DNA of 64,000 nucleotides from Rotaria sordida (taxonomy: Eukaryota > Rotifera > Eurotatoria > Philodinida > Philodinidae): NCBI GenBank assembly GCA_905250125.1, contig CAJNOL010000472.1:54884-118883 (forward strand). Reading direction: 5' to 3'. This document shows, piece after piece, positions 11,204 through 25,375 of this stretch (its first letter is position 1; each line of letters opens with the position of its first letter). A program made the translations under genes and the position numbers. The notes below the pieces were generated by a model. That model saw only the letters and a program-made list of their open reading frames with translations, searched no databases and was not told where the DNA came from.

Positions 11204-13875
11204 TCGATTGCATTCCAGTTGCAATTTTGTGAAAGAATGTTGAATTTTTCGTAGAAGTACCAGGTGTTTTGAGAATGTATGATGTTATGAGCTATTCCTA
11301 TAATGATCCGTTCAGAATAATTAACTTTTCACTATGTATCGTCAACATTGAGTGGTCATTGACATTCACTGAACTGAAGCTTATGCTCGCCGTCAAACTC
11401 ATTTCGGAGAATAGGTACTGGTTCATTTTGGTAACGGCAAGTATCATCCTGGGTTTATACACAATGATGATAATGACGACACATATACATCAAACTGGCT
11501 CTTACACAAATAGGATCACTTTTTTCTTTATTTTAAAAATGGCGTAAGTGTATCGAGAAAAGTATTTCCATTGTACTCAGCTTCTGTATTTATCAAGTTT
11601 AGCCAAGAATAAATAAAAATGTTATGTCTGACTTGAAGAGAACCAAGGAAAGTTGTGTCATACACTGATATATCGAAACATAAATACTACGTAGATGAAG
11701 TGATCACTGAGTGAAAGTCATGAAAAGAGGAACAGCTTCGTACATTTCTGCCAAATAATAAATTGTATGATCAATTAAATTGCAACTAGAAGAAAATCGA
11801 GAGAAAAAAACAGATACGGTTAGAGGACGAACATCAAATATACTACGCCAACAAAAAAAACGATGTGATTCATTGGCAACATAACGATGTATATGCCTAG
11901 ATTTCCCTGAGCAAGAAAAAAATGTTCTCATGTTGTTGATTCTGTTTTTTTTTCTTCCTCGTTAGTGATTCATTGCTATCTTCAATAAAGACAGGAAGGC
12001 ACAGAAACGAAGAACTTATTTCATGCAATCGAGAGTTGTGCAGACAATCTATGTGATGACACTGCAGAAATCGAGCGAACGAAAGAAAAGGATATGTGAG
12101 ACGCACAAAAAAAATTTTGTCGTGTTTGTTTTGTATACATAGTGGGCTAAGAAACGCATATAGACAAAAAAAAGGAGAGGAAGAAAAAAATGGTAGTCAG
12201 CATCTTAAAGAAGAGAACACCATAGCATTTAGTCGACGCTTTTATTCTCACTAAATAATGCACCATATGTTTGATGATAGCTAAGATTTTTCAAGACACA
12301 GAACAAAAGAAACACATACGCTGAAAGGCATTAACTAAAGTGTTTTTGTTCTAGTCGTTGTCAACGATCAATATATAATGATTAGCAACATGAATGAAGC
12401 AAAAAATACTGAAAAAGAAATTTTCTATGTCGTAAACTTGCTTTTTGTCGATATCGATGACAGTGACGACGCTTCTTTTTGCGCTCTGTTGTTTTACAAC
12501 GATAGCATACACACAAACAGAAACGGAGAACTGAAAAAAAAAAAGAAAACGCGTAGTTTTATCTGACTTTATGTTCTTCATTAGGCTAAAGGAGAACGAT
12601 GCAGTAAGGGAGAGAAAAAAGAAAAACATGCAAAAAACGACATAAAAGAATTGAGACATAAAATTCATGTAGATAGTGCAAACACTAAAGAACTCTATGA
12701 ATAAAGTTAGACATGTTCATTGTGGATTTCTTTTTCTTTCTGACCTCCATTTTCTATCCTTTATTTTCTGAAGCATCAATACGCATGTAGTGGCTATTCA
12801 GCGAAAGAGTAGCAATGCTCGACACGAAAATTTGATCAATATGCCATGTCAAGTGGCTCTTACTTTCAAGTTAAGTCGACGAAAACAGATCCGAACAGTT
12901 ATTCGATCTCAATCAGAAAACGCATATTGTTTGATGAAATTTTGAGAGGAAAAAGACAATGCGATATGAATTCATGCAGAAAGAAAACGTACAGTATCGA
13001 AAAAAGTTTTCATGAAATTTTATTTTAGCTTTATTAGACACATCTCTCCTGGCCTATGGACAAGAATGAAGAAAAAGTAAGTAATAAAACAGTCTCTATT
13101 TCACGCATGACTTAGACAAATTCATTCAGTTGATTGTGTTATACAAGTACTTTGACTTCCTTCTTTTTCTCTTTTCTTAAGTTTCATAACTGAAAATTGA
13201 ACAACAAGACCATCAGTTGCTCCATCCGATGAACCAATTTGGAGCGAGGCTTTACAAGGTCGACTTCTTCCGTAATGATAAAATCGCTAACATCTTCTCT
13301 AGTTCTTTTTCGCATCACACTATTGCTTGTCTGTCTTGCCCATGGAAGTAACAAGTTGCATCGTTTTTTCACTCATTGGATCCATTCGTCTTTCTAATTC
13401 CACACATGAAAAAGCACGCAACACAGGCGTTGCGTGCATAGCTGTTTAATCTTCTGGTTGATCATATGTTCATTCAAACAAAGACCTATTGTATACCCTA
13501 ATATGTATAGACGACTAGGTATTAGAGGAGACAAAAAAAAGAGAGAGAAAGAGAACACCAAGAAGAGAATACACATTGAAGACAAAATGTAATCAAATAT
13601 TACCATCACATATCATAAAAAACAGCCCTTATCGAAATTTTTTTATTACGATATTAGTTGAAGAGTGATCATGTATTAGAGGAATGTAGAGCACTGTTTT
13701 TACTAGCAGATCATATAAACAGAAAATTTCTTTAAACTTTTTATAAAGAATTGAAAGACCTCCGCCACTACTTTTAGTATGTTCCAAATGAAAAGCACAA
13801 TTAAAAAGATATCATTGGTGATCGACACCACAAATATTGATGTGAGGGAAGCAGAAGATACGGTGTTGAATGTTC
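11204..13875. other. Gene-free AT-rich region
   Basis: About 2.7 kb without a supported gene. Short open stretches on both strands are low-complexity (Lys/Asn or Phe/Ser rich) and overlap each other. One perfect GC-rich hairpin (13414-13437) stands out against the background. Confidence 0.45.
13414..13437. other. Perfect 9-bp GC-rich hairpin
   Basis: GCACGCAAC at 13414-13422 pairs exactly with GTTGCGTGC at 13429-13437 around a six-base loop (ACAGGC). The stem is about 67% G+C in DNA that is otherwise about 30% G+C. Role unknown. Confidence 0.6.
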
Positions 13876-14275
13876 GAAAGAAATCTTGATATTCATCACT
13901 GTCAAGCTGAAAAGAAATATAGTCTTACATTGCTGTATAAGATAGAAGTAAAGAACGCAATCGCAAACATGTCATATACATGTGACAAAATAAACGTCGA
14001 CACGGTTAATGAGGCAAGCAGGTATGCGAATATTTGAAAGAGCCTGAGGTGTCTATCACTGTCAAACAGAAAAGATATACATACTTATCTTGCTATACGA
14101 AGTATAAGTCAAAAAAATGACACTCGTAAACATGTCATACACGCATGACAAAATAAACACTGATGCGATTGACGAAACAAGCAATCATACGTATATTCCA
14201 AATAGACCTTGATATCTATCATTGTCAAGTAGAAAAGAAATATATTCTCTTATTGTGCCATATAAAAAACAAGCA
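13876..14275. repeat. Diverged tandem repeat, period about 160 bp, 2.5 copies
   Basis: Copies begin near 13876, 14036 and 14200. Shared blocks recur in the same order: GAAAG/AAATAG..., ATC(A/T)CTGTCAA...AGAAAAGA, AAACATGTCATA(T/C)AC, ATGACAAAATAAAC and GA(G/A)(G/A)CAAGCA. The third copy is partial. Copies differ by about 20-25% by eye, so the array is old. It directly precedes the transposase relic. Confidence 0.65.
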
Positions 14276-14775
14276 ATTATCCCATGTAAAAAGTTATATA
14301 AAAACCAAAAAAAACTCGATTATAATAAAAAAAAATAATCAACGATATCGAAATTTCATCGATTATTCTGATTATTTTTTATTAAAACCAATTTAAAATT
14401 GTGCAAACAAATCATTTTTAATCAATTTTTGTGTGATTATAAGCGATTTCTTTATGATTATGAAATCAGCTTCAATCAAAAGTAATCCTAATCATCGCTG
14501 AAACGTTGATCTCTTTGATTATTTTTTTAAAATTAGAATCGATTTAGAATTGATTTTTTGCATGGGTACAAGCATACCATACCAGAGACGAAAACGAATA
14601 AGAAAATCTTCAGTCAGATTCGATTCGATTTGACTCACGTTGTTACAAAAAAATTAGAATGGTTCTTGCTGGCGCTAAAAGAGCTCGATGTTGTCGAAAA
14701 AAAAGAAGGCAACAGGATTGAGCGAGAATGTGAAACAAAAAAGATAAAACACGTAAATAATTAACTCGTTCAAAA

Positions 14776-16330
14776 ATGTCTTCATCTCAATTGACAACAT
14801 TACGTTTAGATCAACAAGTTAACCTTCAGAAGTTTCGTCCAAAAGCAAAGATAAATTCGGCTCGTCTAGCAATACATATGTCATTTTTTGCAACAAAACA
14901 TGCTAAGTTCAAAACATGGAACAAATTTATGACTGTATTACCTATAAATAAAAATAAACAAACTGAATTGATTCAAAAATAACAGAATTTAAATGTTTTG
15001 AAATTAGACAAGAAATATGACCGTGTTGAATAATCTTTACTAACAAATGTAAAGAATAAAATTTATGAATTTTATTATTCTGATGATATTAGTTATCAAG
15101 CATCGGAAAGAAAGATACAATTACTATTAAAGAAAATGCTATAAAGAAATTACAAAAACGTTATTTGTTATTTCTTACTGAAATGAATCAAATGTTCATC
15201 GAAGAAAATCCAGAAACTAAAGTTGGTTTATCTAGTTTTCAAGATTTAAGACCACGGAAAGTTTTATATAAATCATCAACTTTACATCATGTTTATGTTT
15301 GTTCATATCATGAGAATATTGTTCTCCTTTTAAAATCATTCAATGAACATGTACATAGATTAAAATCAATCGATTGGAATTCTTTTATAAAATTAATCGT
15401 ATGTGATGACACAAATGAATAATATATGTTTAGTAATTGTAAAAAATGTGCTCCTAGTTTTAACCTAAAAATTCAAGATAAAATTATAGATTTGATATTG
15501 ATAATTAAATAGACATGGTGGTCCACATCACCAGAAAGTAGAGCAATAAAAGTCAATTATAATAAGGCAGCAATCCAAATTTTTTGAAATAATTAAAGAA
15601 AAAGTAACTGACAAACGTTGTTCACTTTAAATTGACTGCTCCGAAAATTATTTTGTTGTTGAACAAAATGAAATACAAAGTACTCCTCGGTCAAAAAAGC
15701 AATTGTCGATATTTACTGTTCATTTATTGGCACGATCAACCACTTACGTATCCCTTTGTCATAATAACAGACAATGCATCACATAATAAATATACGGTTT
15801 CAAAACGCATTGAACATATTCTAATATGTTTACAGTTATTAATACAATCATTGGAAGAGTTGATTATATTTAGTGATGAAAATGTTAGTCAGTTTAAACA
15901 GCAGTATTTATTTTAAAATGTATCATTTTTGGCTAAACAATTTGATATTCCATTATCGTGGCATATTTTTGCAAGTAACCACGGGAAGGATAAGTTAAAT
16001 TGAAGAAAAATATGGGAAATAACTCTGGCAGATAAATAAAGAGAACGTTTTTTTTGAGATGATAATTGATTAATTATGAATGATATTGAGAAAGTAAAAC
16101 AAAACCAAGAAGTTGGCCTTTAGTGTTTCTGAAATGCTGTTCTATAGTCGCTTCATTCTTGTTCTCTCAAAATCTTTGAGAACGATAAAATAATTGATAC
16201 ATAACGCATTTTTTGAATTTTTCTAGGAGTTGTCGACGGTATCAGTGGAACAGTGGAACGAATAGTTTACCAAGATGTTATGGTTGGTAAATGATGCAAA
16301 AATGCAATTGATTTTGTACAACTGAATAGT
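14776..16330 (+). pseudogene. Decayed DNA transposase-like gene
   Basis: Successive open pieces on the + strand (14776-14982, ~15050-15422 with 5' part before the ATG, 15632-15916, 15917-16000, 16226-16310) keep collinear similarity to an eukaryotic transposon-encoded protein family. Landmarks are DDISYQA, RPRKVLY followed by VYVCSYHENI, ITDNASHNK, SDENVSQFKQQYLF, a HGK motif and GVVDGISGTVERIV. Stop codons and frameshifts separate the pieces, and about 230 bases of unrelated DNA interrupt the HGK and DGI motifs (intron or insertion). The Asp residues in ITDNAS and SDEN are candidate catalytic positions (inference). The exact superfamily is not assigned; the gene cannot make an intact protein. 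Confidence 0.6.
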
Positions 16331-16870
16331 TGTCCACTTCTAGTATGATTGTTATTTTGTTAGTGTTTTCTCACATGATATATTATTAGAAACTACTGTG
16401 TGTTTTGTTTTTGTTATAATAAAAAATGAACTACTTGGATCATAAAACATGTTAACCGCGGAAAAAAAATAAAATTCCATAATGCTTGGTTGTGCGGTCA
16501 AGGATCTTTTAGTTTATCCATGAGTTCTACTCTAGTTGTTAAAGAACACTGTTAAGATTATGTACATAATTGTATAATAAATGTTCATTATAATTCATCT
16601 ATATAGTACAATTAACTTTTAAGGATTAGCGTATCTGAGAATGCATTTTGATCCCTTTTAATTTTCAAGATCTTGTCTAATTGAGGTATATTCAGGGATG
16701 ACATAGCAGGATTTTCCACTCATTTTGATATTCACCAAATGTAACATGGGCAGTTAGCCTTTGATGATAGTCAACTGTGCAAACATTTCTTTGAAAGAAA
16801 ACAAGTAGAGATGAAGCATTATGTAAAGTTGTATTTAATAGATCTTTGTTCATGCTACGTTCTCTTGTAA

Positions 16871-17680
16871 ATGCCAGTCATTTAGAATTCTACATCATGT
16901 TTGTCTAGATCCTCCATTTCTTAGACTGTCATCTTATATTTCACACATATTGTATATGAATTACAATGATAAAAAAAAAAGTAAGTCACACAATGAAAAC
17001 TTAACCCACTATTCTTGAGATCTACTGTGAAACTTTTCCACTGATATTTGATATTGTTTTATATAGAATAGTTTCCCTTCGATTCCAAAAAATATCATAT
17101 TTATAATCAGCGCAAAAAACAAACTATGTAATCAACTTATGAACATTTCATGTTTTTTTTTCTGTCATCTCTTTCAATCGAATTTTATGCCTACTCCTCC
17201 ACACAGACATTTAGAAAAGGGATTGAATTGGAACATCTATTTTATCGTTTAATCATCTGTCTGTCTTCAAACAGCATTTTATAAGTTTAAAACTTGCTTT
17301 CGTCTGTCCGAATGAATTTTTCACAAAATTCAGTTTTCAGATATTTCTAAGGCAATCACAGGTAAAAATTTGATGGAAAAAAAGGTAGCTGAAAAAACAC
17401 GGAATGCTCATAAATCGATTCGTTTGCTTTTTTTGTGCTGATTATAAATATGATTGTATTTGAAATCGAATAGAGATTATTCTATATAAAAAGAAAAACA
17501 TCAAATATCAGTGGGAAAAAGTCATAAGTTGGATCTTAAGAATAGTGGACTTAAGATTTCGCTGTGTGGCTCTCTTTCTTTAGAATTGTAATTCACATAT
17601 GATGCATGTAAAACATAAGATGACAGTCTAAGAAATAGAGGATCTAGATAAAAATGATATAGAAGTCTAAATGAATGGTT
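16871..17680. mobile_element. Long inverted repeat (foldback element 1), arms ~290 bp
   Basis: Left arm ~16871-17170 and the reverse complement of ~17385-17680 align along nearly their whole length at about 75-80% by eye. Examples are CTAGATCCTC.ATTTCTTAGACTGTCATCTTAT near the outer end, CCACTGATATTTGAT in the middle, and CATATTTATAATCAGC towards the loop. The loop is about 215 bp. No protein is encoded. It resembles a foldback/MITE-type non-autonomous transposon, or an inverted duplication. Confidence 0.75.
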
Positions 17681-17949
17681 TTTTAAACTGTTACTTTTAA
17701 GTAAGTAAATATTATTGAATAACGAGTAGATGATGGTGGATCAATGGCAGATCCTGTTTAAATCTAGTCTTGTGAAAATGCCTCATATTAAAATCAAAAT
17801 AATCAGGACGGGAAAGTTTATTAATTCAAATACGACTGAATTAAACTTAGCAACGGAAATCACGACAGGCCAAAATATGTTCGTAAACGCACAGCTCTTT
17901 CCTACTCTAAAATTTTTACAAGGCTCTTGATTTGAGATTACAGTGGTTC

Positions 17950-18080
17950 TTCAAAATGTGAAAATGTGAGCGTATACTCATTTTTGGGACGTGAGGGATC
18001 GTGAGAGTGAGTATTTTCGTGTGCACATCACCTGTTCACTCATACCCACACGCAAACATCCACGTCTATACCACCATCTG
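17950..18080. repeat. G-rich then C-rich degenerate telomere-like tract
   Basis: The + strand shows GTGAG/GTGGG-like runs at ~17957-18022 and then ACACC/CCCACAC-like runs at ~18024-18080. It resembles a degenerate TGTGGG-type repeat facing its own inverted copy. Similar tracts occur at ~37035-37140, ~37755-37885, ~42640-42790 and ~56480-56765. Confidence 0.4.
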
Positions 18081-18533
18081 AACATTCTATCAGAGAGATT
18101 AAATTAATGATATTTTAAAAATATTTTTATGCATTTACTTATTTTTCATTGTTGGTAGAAACATTATTTTTTCTTATTGTTATTTGTACCAGATATTAAA
18201 AAAAACGATAAAGAGAAAAATCTTTCGCAAACATTAAAAAAATGTCTAATTACAACTAATCTTAAACGAGTAAAGAAATTACATATATGGTTAATCATCA
18301 AAAAAAAGAGACTAGATGAAATAAGAGAATAAAACAAAAAAAAGTTTATCTCGAAGAAAAAAAGACAACTAAATTCTCCAAGAATAAAAATCTTTTTGTT
18401 TTCTTCGTCTTTCCCAATGAGTCTCTAGAAATAAGCAGATGATTTTACTGAACTGTTGATATTGTTTTTGCAAATGTAGTTGTATAAATATGTTGTTTGG
18501 TTGTGATGTATATTTGCGAAAGTACCCCTTATC
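18081..18533. other. EF1A 3' UTR and downstream spacer
   Basis: AT-rich, with no coding signal. It must hold the 3' UTR and poly(A) site of the EF1A gene, which is transcribed leftwards. Confidence 0.5.
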
Positions 18534-20165
<1,632 letters not shown>

Positions 20166-20700
20166 AATGATAAATCAAAACTTTGATAATATTCAATAAG
20201 AATGAAAATATTCTAATATATAGATCAATACTATTTGAAATTGTAAAGAAAGAATAACAAAGTCTTGTGCAATTTATACTGACATGAATTATATGACAAA
20301 TGTTGTGTAATAGAATTACGAAAGATCATGCGAAATGATGATAAATTGTGAAATTTCACTTTAATTAATACGAAAACGTAGCAATCATTGCATCATCTAA
20401 AATTTTACCTTGTTGTTTAATATCAATGGCAAAAATAAATTTATCAAGTTTTCAAAGTTTAATGTAAAAACCCATGTGCACAATCTGATGAATTTATCGT
20501 CAAAGGTTGCGTAAGAAATAAATAGAAAAAATATTCAATGTAATTACACATTATTTTTTAACATTGTACTATTCGAGCTTTTTTATAGAACGAATAGAAA
20601 AATTATAAAAAATAAATTAAAAGCTGATATACACTTACTTTCTTAAGTTATTATTAATGTTGTTGTTGTTGTTGTTGTTAAATAATTTATTAGAGTTTTA
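20166..20700 (-). promoter_or_regulatory. Probable 5'-UTR intron and promoter-proximal region of EF1A
   Basis: On the minus strand a strong donor (AAGAAA followed by GTAAGTG at 20638) and an AG just upstream of the ATG (ATCAAAG near 20180) would remove about 450 bases of leader. A 5'-UTR intron is a common feature of EF1A genes. A (CAA)n microsatellite on this strand sits in the predicted first exon or just upstream. Confidence 0.4.
20658..20680. repeat. (TTG)n microsatellite
   Basis: About seven perfect TTG/TGT units next to the inferred EF1A leader. Confidence 0.85.
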
Positions 20701-23017
20701 AAGAGAAATTATATTAGGAAAAGATTGAATGATAGTTTTTTTTCAAGCATTCAACTTATCAAATTTTTCTTTGTAACCGATAAATCAAGTTCATTTTATT
20801 ATGTTTATAGTAATATTTTTGTGAGCAATTATTTCAGATTCTTAAAGTATAATTAGATATTTGTCAGTGTCGATAGCTACTACACTCAAATATTGAAATT
20901 TGTGTTAAAGAGGAAATCGGAGATTGATTTTTTTAAAGTATATATCTTTGTTTAACTTTTAACTTTGATATAATAAATAGTTATATTCTAAGAAACAATC
21001 AACTTAAAAAAGAAACGATGTACACTCATTTTAAAAAAATCGAAATATACGTTAAACAATTCGATTTAATAAGCCATAATTCAATCTTATCAATCATACA
21101 CGAATATCAATTTTCTATTAAAAGATTCAACCAATTAAATTAATAAAATAGTTAAAAACGAACTTGAATGTTTATTTGGAAAATCTAAATAAACCAATAG
21201 AGTATTACAACCTCAGTCGTTAGATTTCAAAATTTTGCATTGATTAATATATATCTCATCAGTTAGTTATCGGATCAGCTGGCTCTCTACGGATTAGACA
21301 GAGCCTATACAATTTGAACCGGACAAATGCTGCTGATAGATCACTAAGTATAATATGCGCTACTTCTGCGGTATTCCGCCAGTCAACTGACCGTAGTTTG
21401 ATACTTAAACGGTTGTCTATTCTCTGACTGTCGGTATATCGGCAGTAGACAAACAAACATGCGACATGAGAAGATTCTAAAATTATAATAAGGGATTGTT
21501 ATCGAAAAATCTTTAAGCTTCAAGGAGAAGTTGATTCTTTTTAATCTGTCAGGCAATGAGAAAGCATTATATTATCATTGATAGGTTTTATCATATCATT
21601 GTCATTGACTCATACTGAAGTATTTGGTATTGAGAATCGAATTTCTAAAACTATGATTATTATGGTATATTGTTCATGTGTTGTTTATTACGATTTTGCT
21701 CATCAACGAAATGATCGTGTTTACTTATAATATCGAAAATATTATGGATAGAAGACTTTTTAGTGTTATCTCCATTTATATGTCTATCGATCAAATCTCT
21801 AAATACGCCAAAGAAGTAATATGCATTTTATCTATATAAATTTAGTTCAGAATATCGGTTGAAATTGATGTTTTCATATTTCAAATTGAAGTTAAATCTT
21901 TTCAAAATTCATTAAATTCAAGTCATTATAGTACTTTCTTCATATAGAACTAAATTCTAGTCGACGGGTTTATTCAATTTTACACTGATGAGAAACTTTG
22001 TATCGTTGACGATCGAAAACATTCGACATGTATTATGAGAAAGTATCGCCTTGTTTTCGCAAACTGATGAAATCATAGAGATGATGTATTTCATTAACAA
22101 TCTTAAATATTTTCAATACTTCAAAAGTCCTTCAAAGACTTCAAGTATCTTCGCAAGATTTGATAAATCTTCAAGAATTATAGTCTCTGCTGTTTTTTCT
22201 CCTCGTACTTGATGCATCATAAGTTTTATGAAATTTAATATAAAAAATCATTTCGAATAAATAACGATTTTTTGACATATCTTCTTACGGATTGATTATC
22301 ATGTTATTCTTGTTATTCTCTCTACGATGAAGTAAAAAGTCTAATGTAATAAAACAGTTTTTTTCCTATTCTAGGCTTTTCTCGTACATTGAGTTGACGT
22401 GAATTATGACTCTTGATTACCATAGTAAAAAAAGAGTTTTGAAAACTGGTGTTCATTAGTATCGTTGACAAATTATGTTAAATATGAAACATTCAAAACT
22501 GAAATGAATTTTCAGACTAATTTCATTTTATGTACCAAGATGATCTATTGAAGATATTTGTAGATCTCATTTGTCTTTTATGTAACAATTCAATCAAAAA
22601 TTCATGAATTCATTTGTAGATCTTTCAACAAAAGATAAATAAGAAATTGGTAATTATGTTTTTATTTACACGTTTACATTTTCTTTAATCTGTTGTTCAT
22701 CTTTAAACGAATGTGTAAAATTCAAAAAGAAAAATATTCGAATGTTTGTTGAAGATACTTTCTTTATTAAATCATTTCTTAATGTTTATCAATAATATTT
22801 TATTCATAAAATATTATGTGTGGTTATTCTAGAGAAAATGTTTGATAAGAAATGTTTCATCTCATCTGTGAACAGAAGTTAACGAGACGATACAGATATT
22901 TTATTACACATGTTCATACTTAACTGAAATTGAATATTTAGAAATTAATCGAAGTACATTTTGAATATTCCTATTATTTGTTCTTCGTTTTCATATGAAC
23001 AATTAAACAATCATATT
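20701..23017. other. Intergenic region between EF1A and the TIR gene
   Basis: About 2.3 kb, AT-rich. A patch of higher GC at ~21265-21455 with short inverted motifs (CAGTTGACTGG-type) and the end GACATGAGAAGATT could be transposon debris: a similar GACATGA(G/A)A end recurs near 27155 and 29710. No gene is supported. Confidence 0.4.
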
Positions 23018-24699
23018 TTACATAATATTACAAATAGATGACATTGGTATTTGTGATGATTCGTTGATATTCACTGGAATATATATTTTCAATTGATCAA
23101 GAAAACGAAGATACGTAGCGAGTGTCAATGGCGGAACAGTTGCATTGGCTATAACCTCATGTCTCATTGCCTGAAACATACTTTCTCGACTTATTTGACA
23201 CATTGAATAGGCTTGATGTAGTAAATGACCATTGAAATCAGGAAAGACAGGTAGAAGTGATGTGAAATTGTTATTAATGAGAAATGAACGAACATGCTCT
23301 GTAGACCATGAATCAATGCAATGTGGAAGATCTCTTTAATAATAACAAAAAAAATGAATAAATAAATAGATTTTAATGAAAATTCACTAAACTCACATAA
23401 CTAATTGATGTTGATTAACTACTGATGATGATGATGATGATGATTGTGGTGCCAATAATTGATGAGATGTTGTTATTGTTTTAGAATGAGCGTCAGCAGT
23501 ATTTCGTTTCTTTTCAATTTCAGTTTTAAGAATTGAATAAGCCGAATCGAATTGAAATTTAGAAAAATCGACATAAATTTTGCCACTGACAATGATACCT
23601 AACCATCCGTCAGGTTTGTATTTTGTTTTCATAACGAGTGGTATCAATTTACATCGTCGTTCAAATGCATATTGAGCTTCTACTTGACAATATGGACTTT
23701 GTTTATATGCTTCTGACATACAAATAAATACGAATTCTGAATTTTCAATAGCATTAGCCATTGCTGTCATTGTATCACCATGGATTTGATCTCGATCAAG
23801 CCAAACATGAAATCCATCTTTAACAAGATTTTCATAAATTTGAAAACACATTTTTTTATCAATATGTGAATAGCTTAGCATTATATCAAATTTTTTATTC
23901 GAACAAGAAGAATCAGACTTTGTTACGATAGGAGTAGACATCTTTTGATCAAATTGCCAAAGTAAATGATTAGCTACTCGTTGTAAATTTTCTTCAGTTG
24001 AATTTTCTAATGTTTTGAGATAATTCATAAAATTCGTATCTTGTTCAAGTATTTTTAAAGCATCTTTGTTAAAGGAAAGTGCAAGTAAAATTTCTAATGC
24101 ATATTGTTGAGTTTTTGTTTTATGAAAATTTGCTTCAATGACACATCGAATAAGTAATGGTATTATTCCTTGATTAATTAATTCTATTTTGATTTCTTTA
24201 TGTTGTACGAGACCTAAATACAATTAAAAAACAATTTCAAATAAACAAAAAAATAAACTTACATTAAAAAGAACTTACTCTTTAGAGAATGAAGTAGACT
24301 ATGAAAAGCTGTTTTCTGAATTGGATCATCAATCATACTAATAAAATATAAATAAAATAAGGCAACTATTTTATTGCCATTAGCAAGTCTTTTAATATCT
24401 TCTTCGTTCATAATTATCGACAAAATGCGATATGCATTGAAAGATATTTCGGCATCATCAGATTCACTCATTTTTAATAAGAGTGGTTTTAAAAATAAGT
24501 TATTTTTCATATAAACTATCATATCAATATTATACGTAAGATGACATAAAGTCGATAGAAGTGTTCGTTTTGTGATGGCAGTTCCTTGCTGAGCGAGCAT
24601 TGATATACAATGATCAATAAGATGATAATAATTGTTATCAACAATATTTTCATCTGTTGTATTATCCGTAATCATAATATTCAAAGAAAGTAAACAGGC
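23018..24699 (-). CDS. ARM-repeat / TIR / SAM-like protein, 5' end lost in assembly gap
   Basis: Exons on the minus strand: gap-24279, 24213-23397, 23333-23018; at least 517 residues. The first ~230 residues are armadillo-type helical repeats (SMLAQQGTAITKRTLL, ALEILLALSFNKDALKIL). A TIR domain follows (KFDIMLSYSHIDK box 1, BB-loop region WLDRDQIHGDTM, then SPYCQVEAQYAFE). The Glu in CQVEAQ aligns with the catalytic glutamate of SARM1-type TIR NADases, so NAD cleavage is plausible. After a poly-Ser stretch the last exon has a SAM-like segment (SWSTEHVRSFLINNNF). SARM1 has the order ARM-SAM-SAM-TIR, so the order here is rearranged. The frame runs open into the gap (…ACLLSLNIM), so the Met at 24684 is probably internal. 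Confidence 0.8.
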
Positions 24700-24799
24700 N
24701 NNNNNNNNNNNNNNNNNNNNNNNNNNNNNNNNNNNNNNNNNNNNNNNNNNNNNNNNNNNNNNNNNNNNNNNNNNNNNNNNNNNNNNNNNNNNNNNNNNN
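24700..24799. other. Assembly gap of exactly 100 N
   Basis: A round 100-N run is a scaffold gap of unknown true size. It removes the 5' end of the ARM-TIR gene. Confidence 0.98.
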
Positions 24800-25099
24800 A
24801 ATGGAGATATTTAAGTCAGAAAGTACCCTCACTAATGCAAAATGTTTTACGATTTGCTACTAATGTAGTTATGAGAGTATTAGCTCACGTTTGTAAGAAT
24901 ATCAAGAGAATAAATAAAAATCATAACACCACTAGCTTGAAGAAAGAGTAGGAAAGAAAGAAAAAGTATACTCATAAGCAGAAGCAAGAAGAAAAGAATA
25001 ATAAAAATTTAAATAAATTATATTTATGGTCTTTTTTTTCTATTAATTCATCTCAACAAAAAACCATGTACAATTCATGTTGCTCAATCAATTGATGTA

Positions 25100-25375
25100 C
25101 ACAAGACTGTGATGAACTCGAGGAGTAGCTCAAGGCTGTTTGTCTCGAATCACCCATCCGATAGTACGCTGACTATATTGTGATATACACTTGCTCTTGT
25201 GACTAATACGTGGTTAGTTAGCGAATACGGGAAACTCAAACAATCGAATGCAAGAACTCTGCGTCAGGTCGGTCTTCTGTTTAGACCTACAGCTAGTCAT
25301 AGTTCTAGTGAAGATATCGGCGATTGTATCTGTCATTAGAATGCAATCCGTACTGCAAAGTAGCTGAATGGCAGA
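25100..25375. repeat. Dispersed repeat copy B
   Basis: Same-orientation partner of the 4800-5050 repeat. Shared blocks include TTTGTCT(C/T)G(A/T)ATCACC(C/T)ATCC, TTGCTCTTGTG, GGTTAGTTAG, CAAGAACTCTGCGTCAGG, and ACAGCTAGTCATA followed by ATATCGG. No coding capacity seen. Confidence 0.55.

Noticed and set aside
11897-12668. Series of minus-strand open stretches of 69-105 codons
   Set aside because: Low-complexity hydrophobic or Ser/Phe composition, mutual overlap with + strand frames, and no family similarity.
24632-24814. Open stretch running across the N gap
   Set aside because: It is made of undetermined bases; an artefact of translating N.
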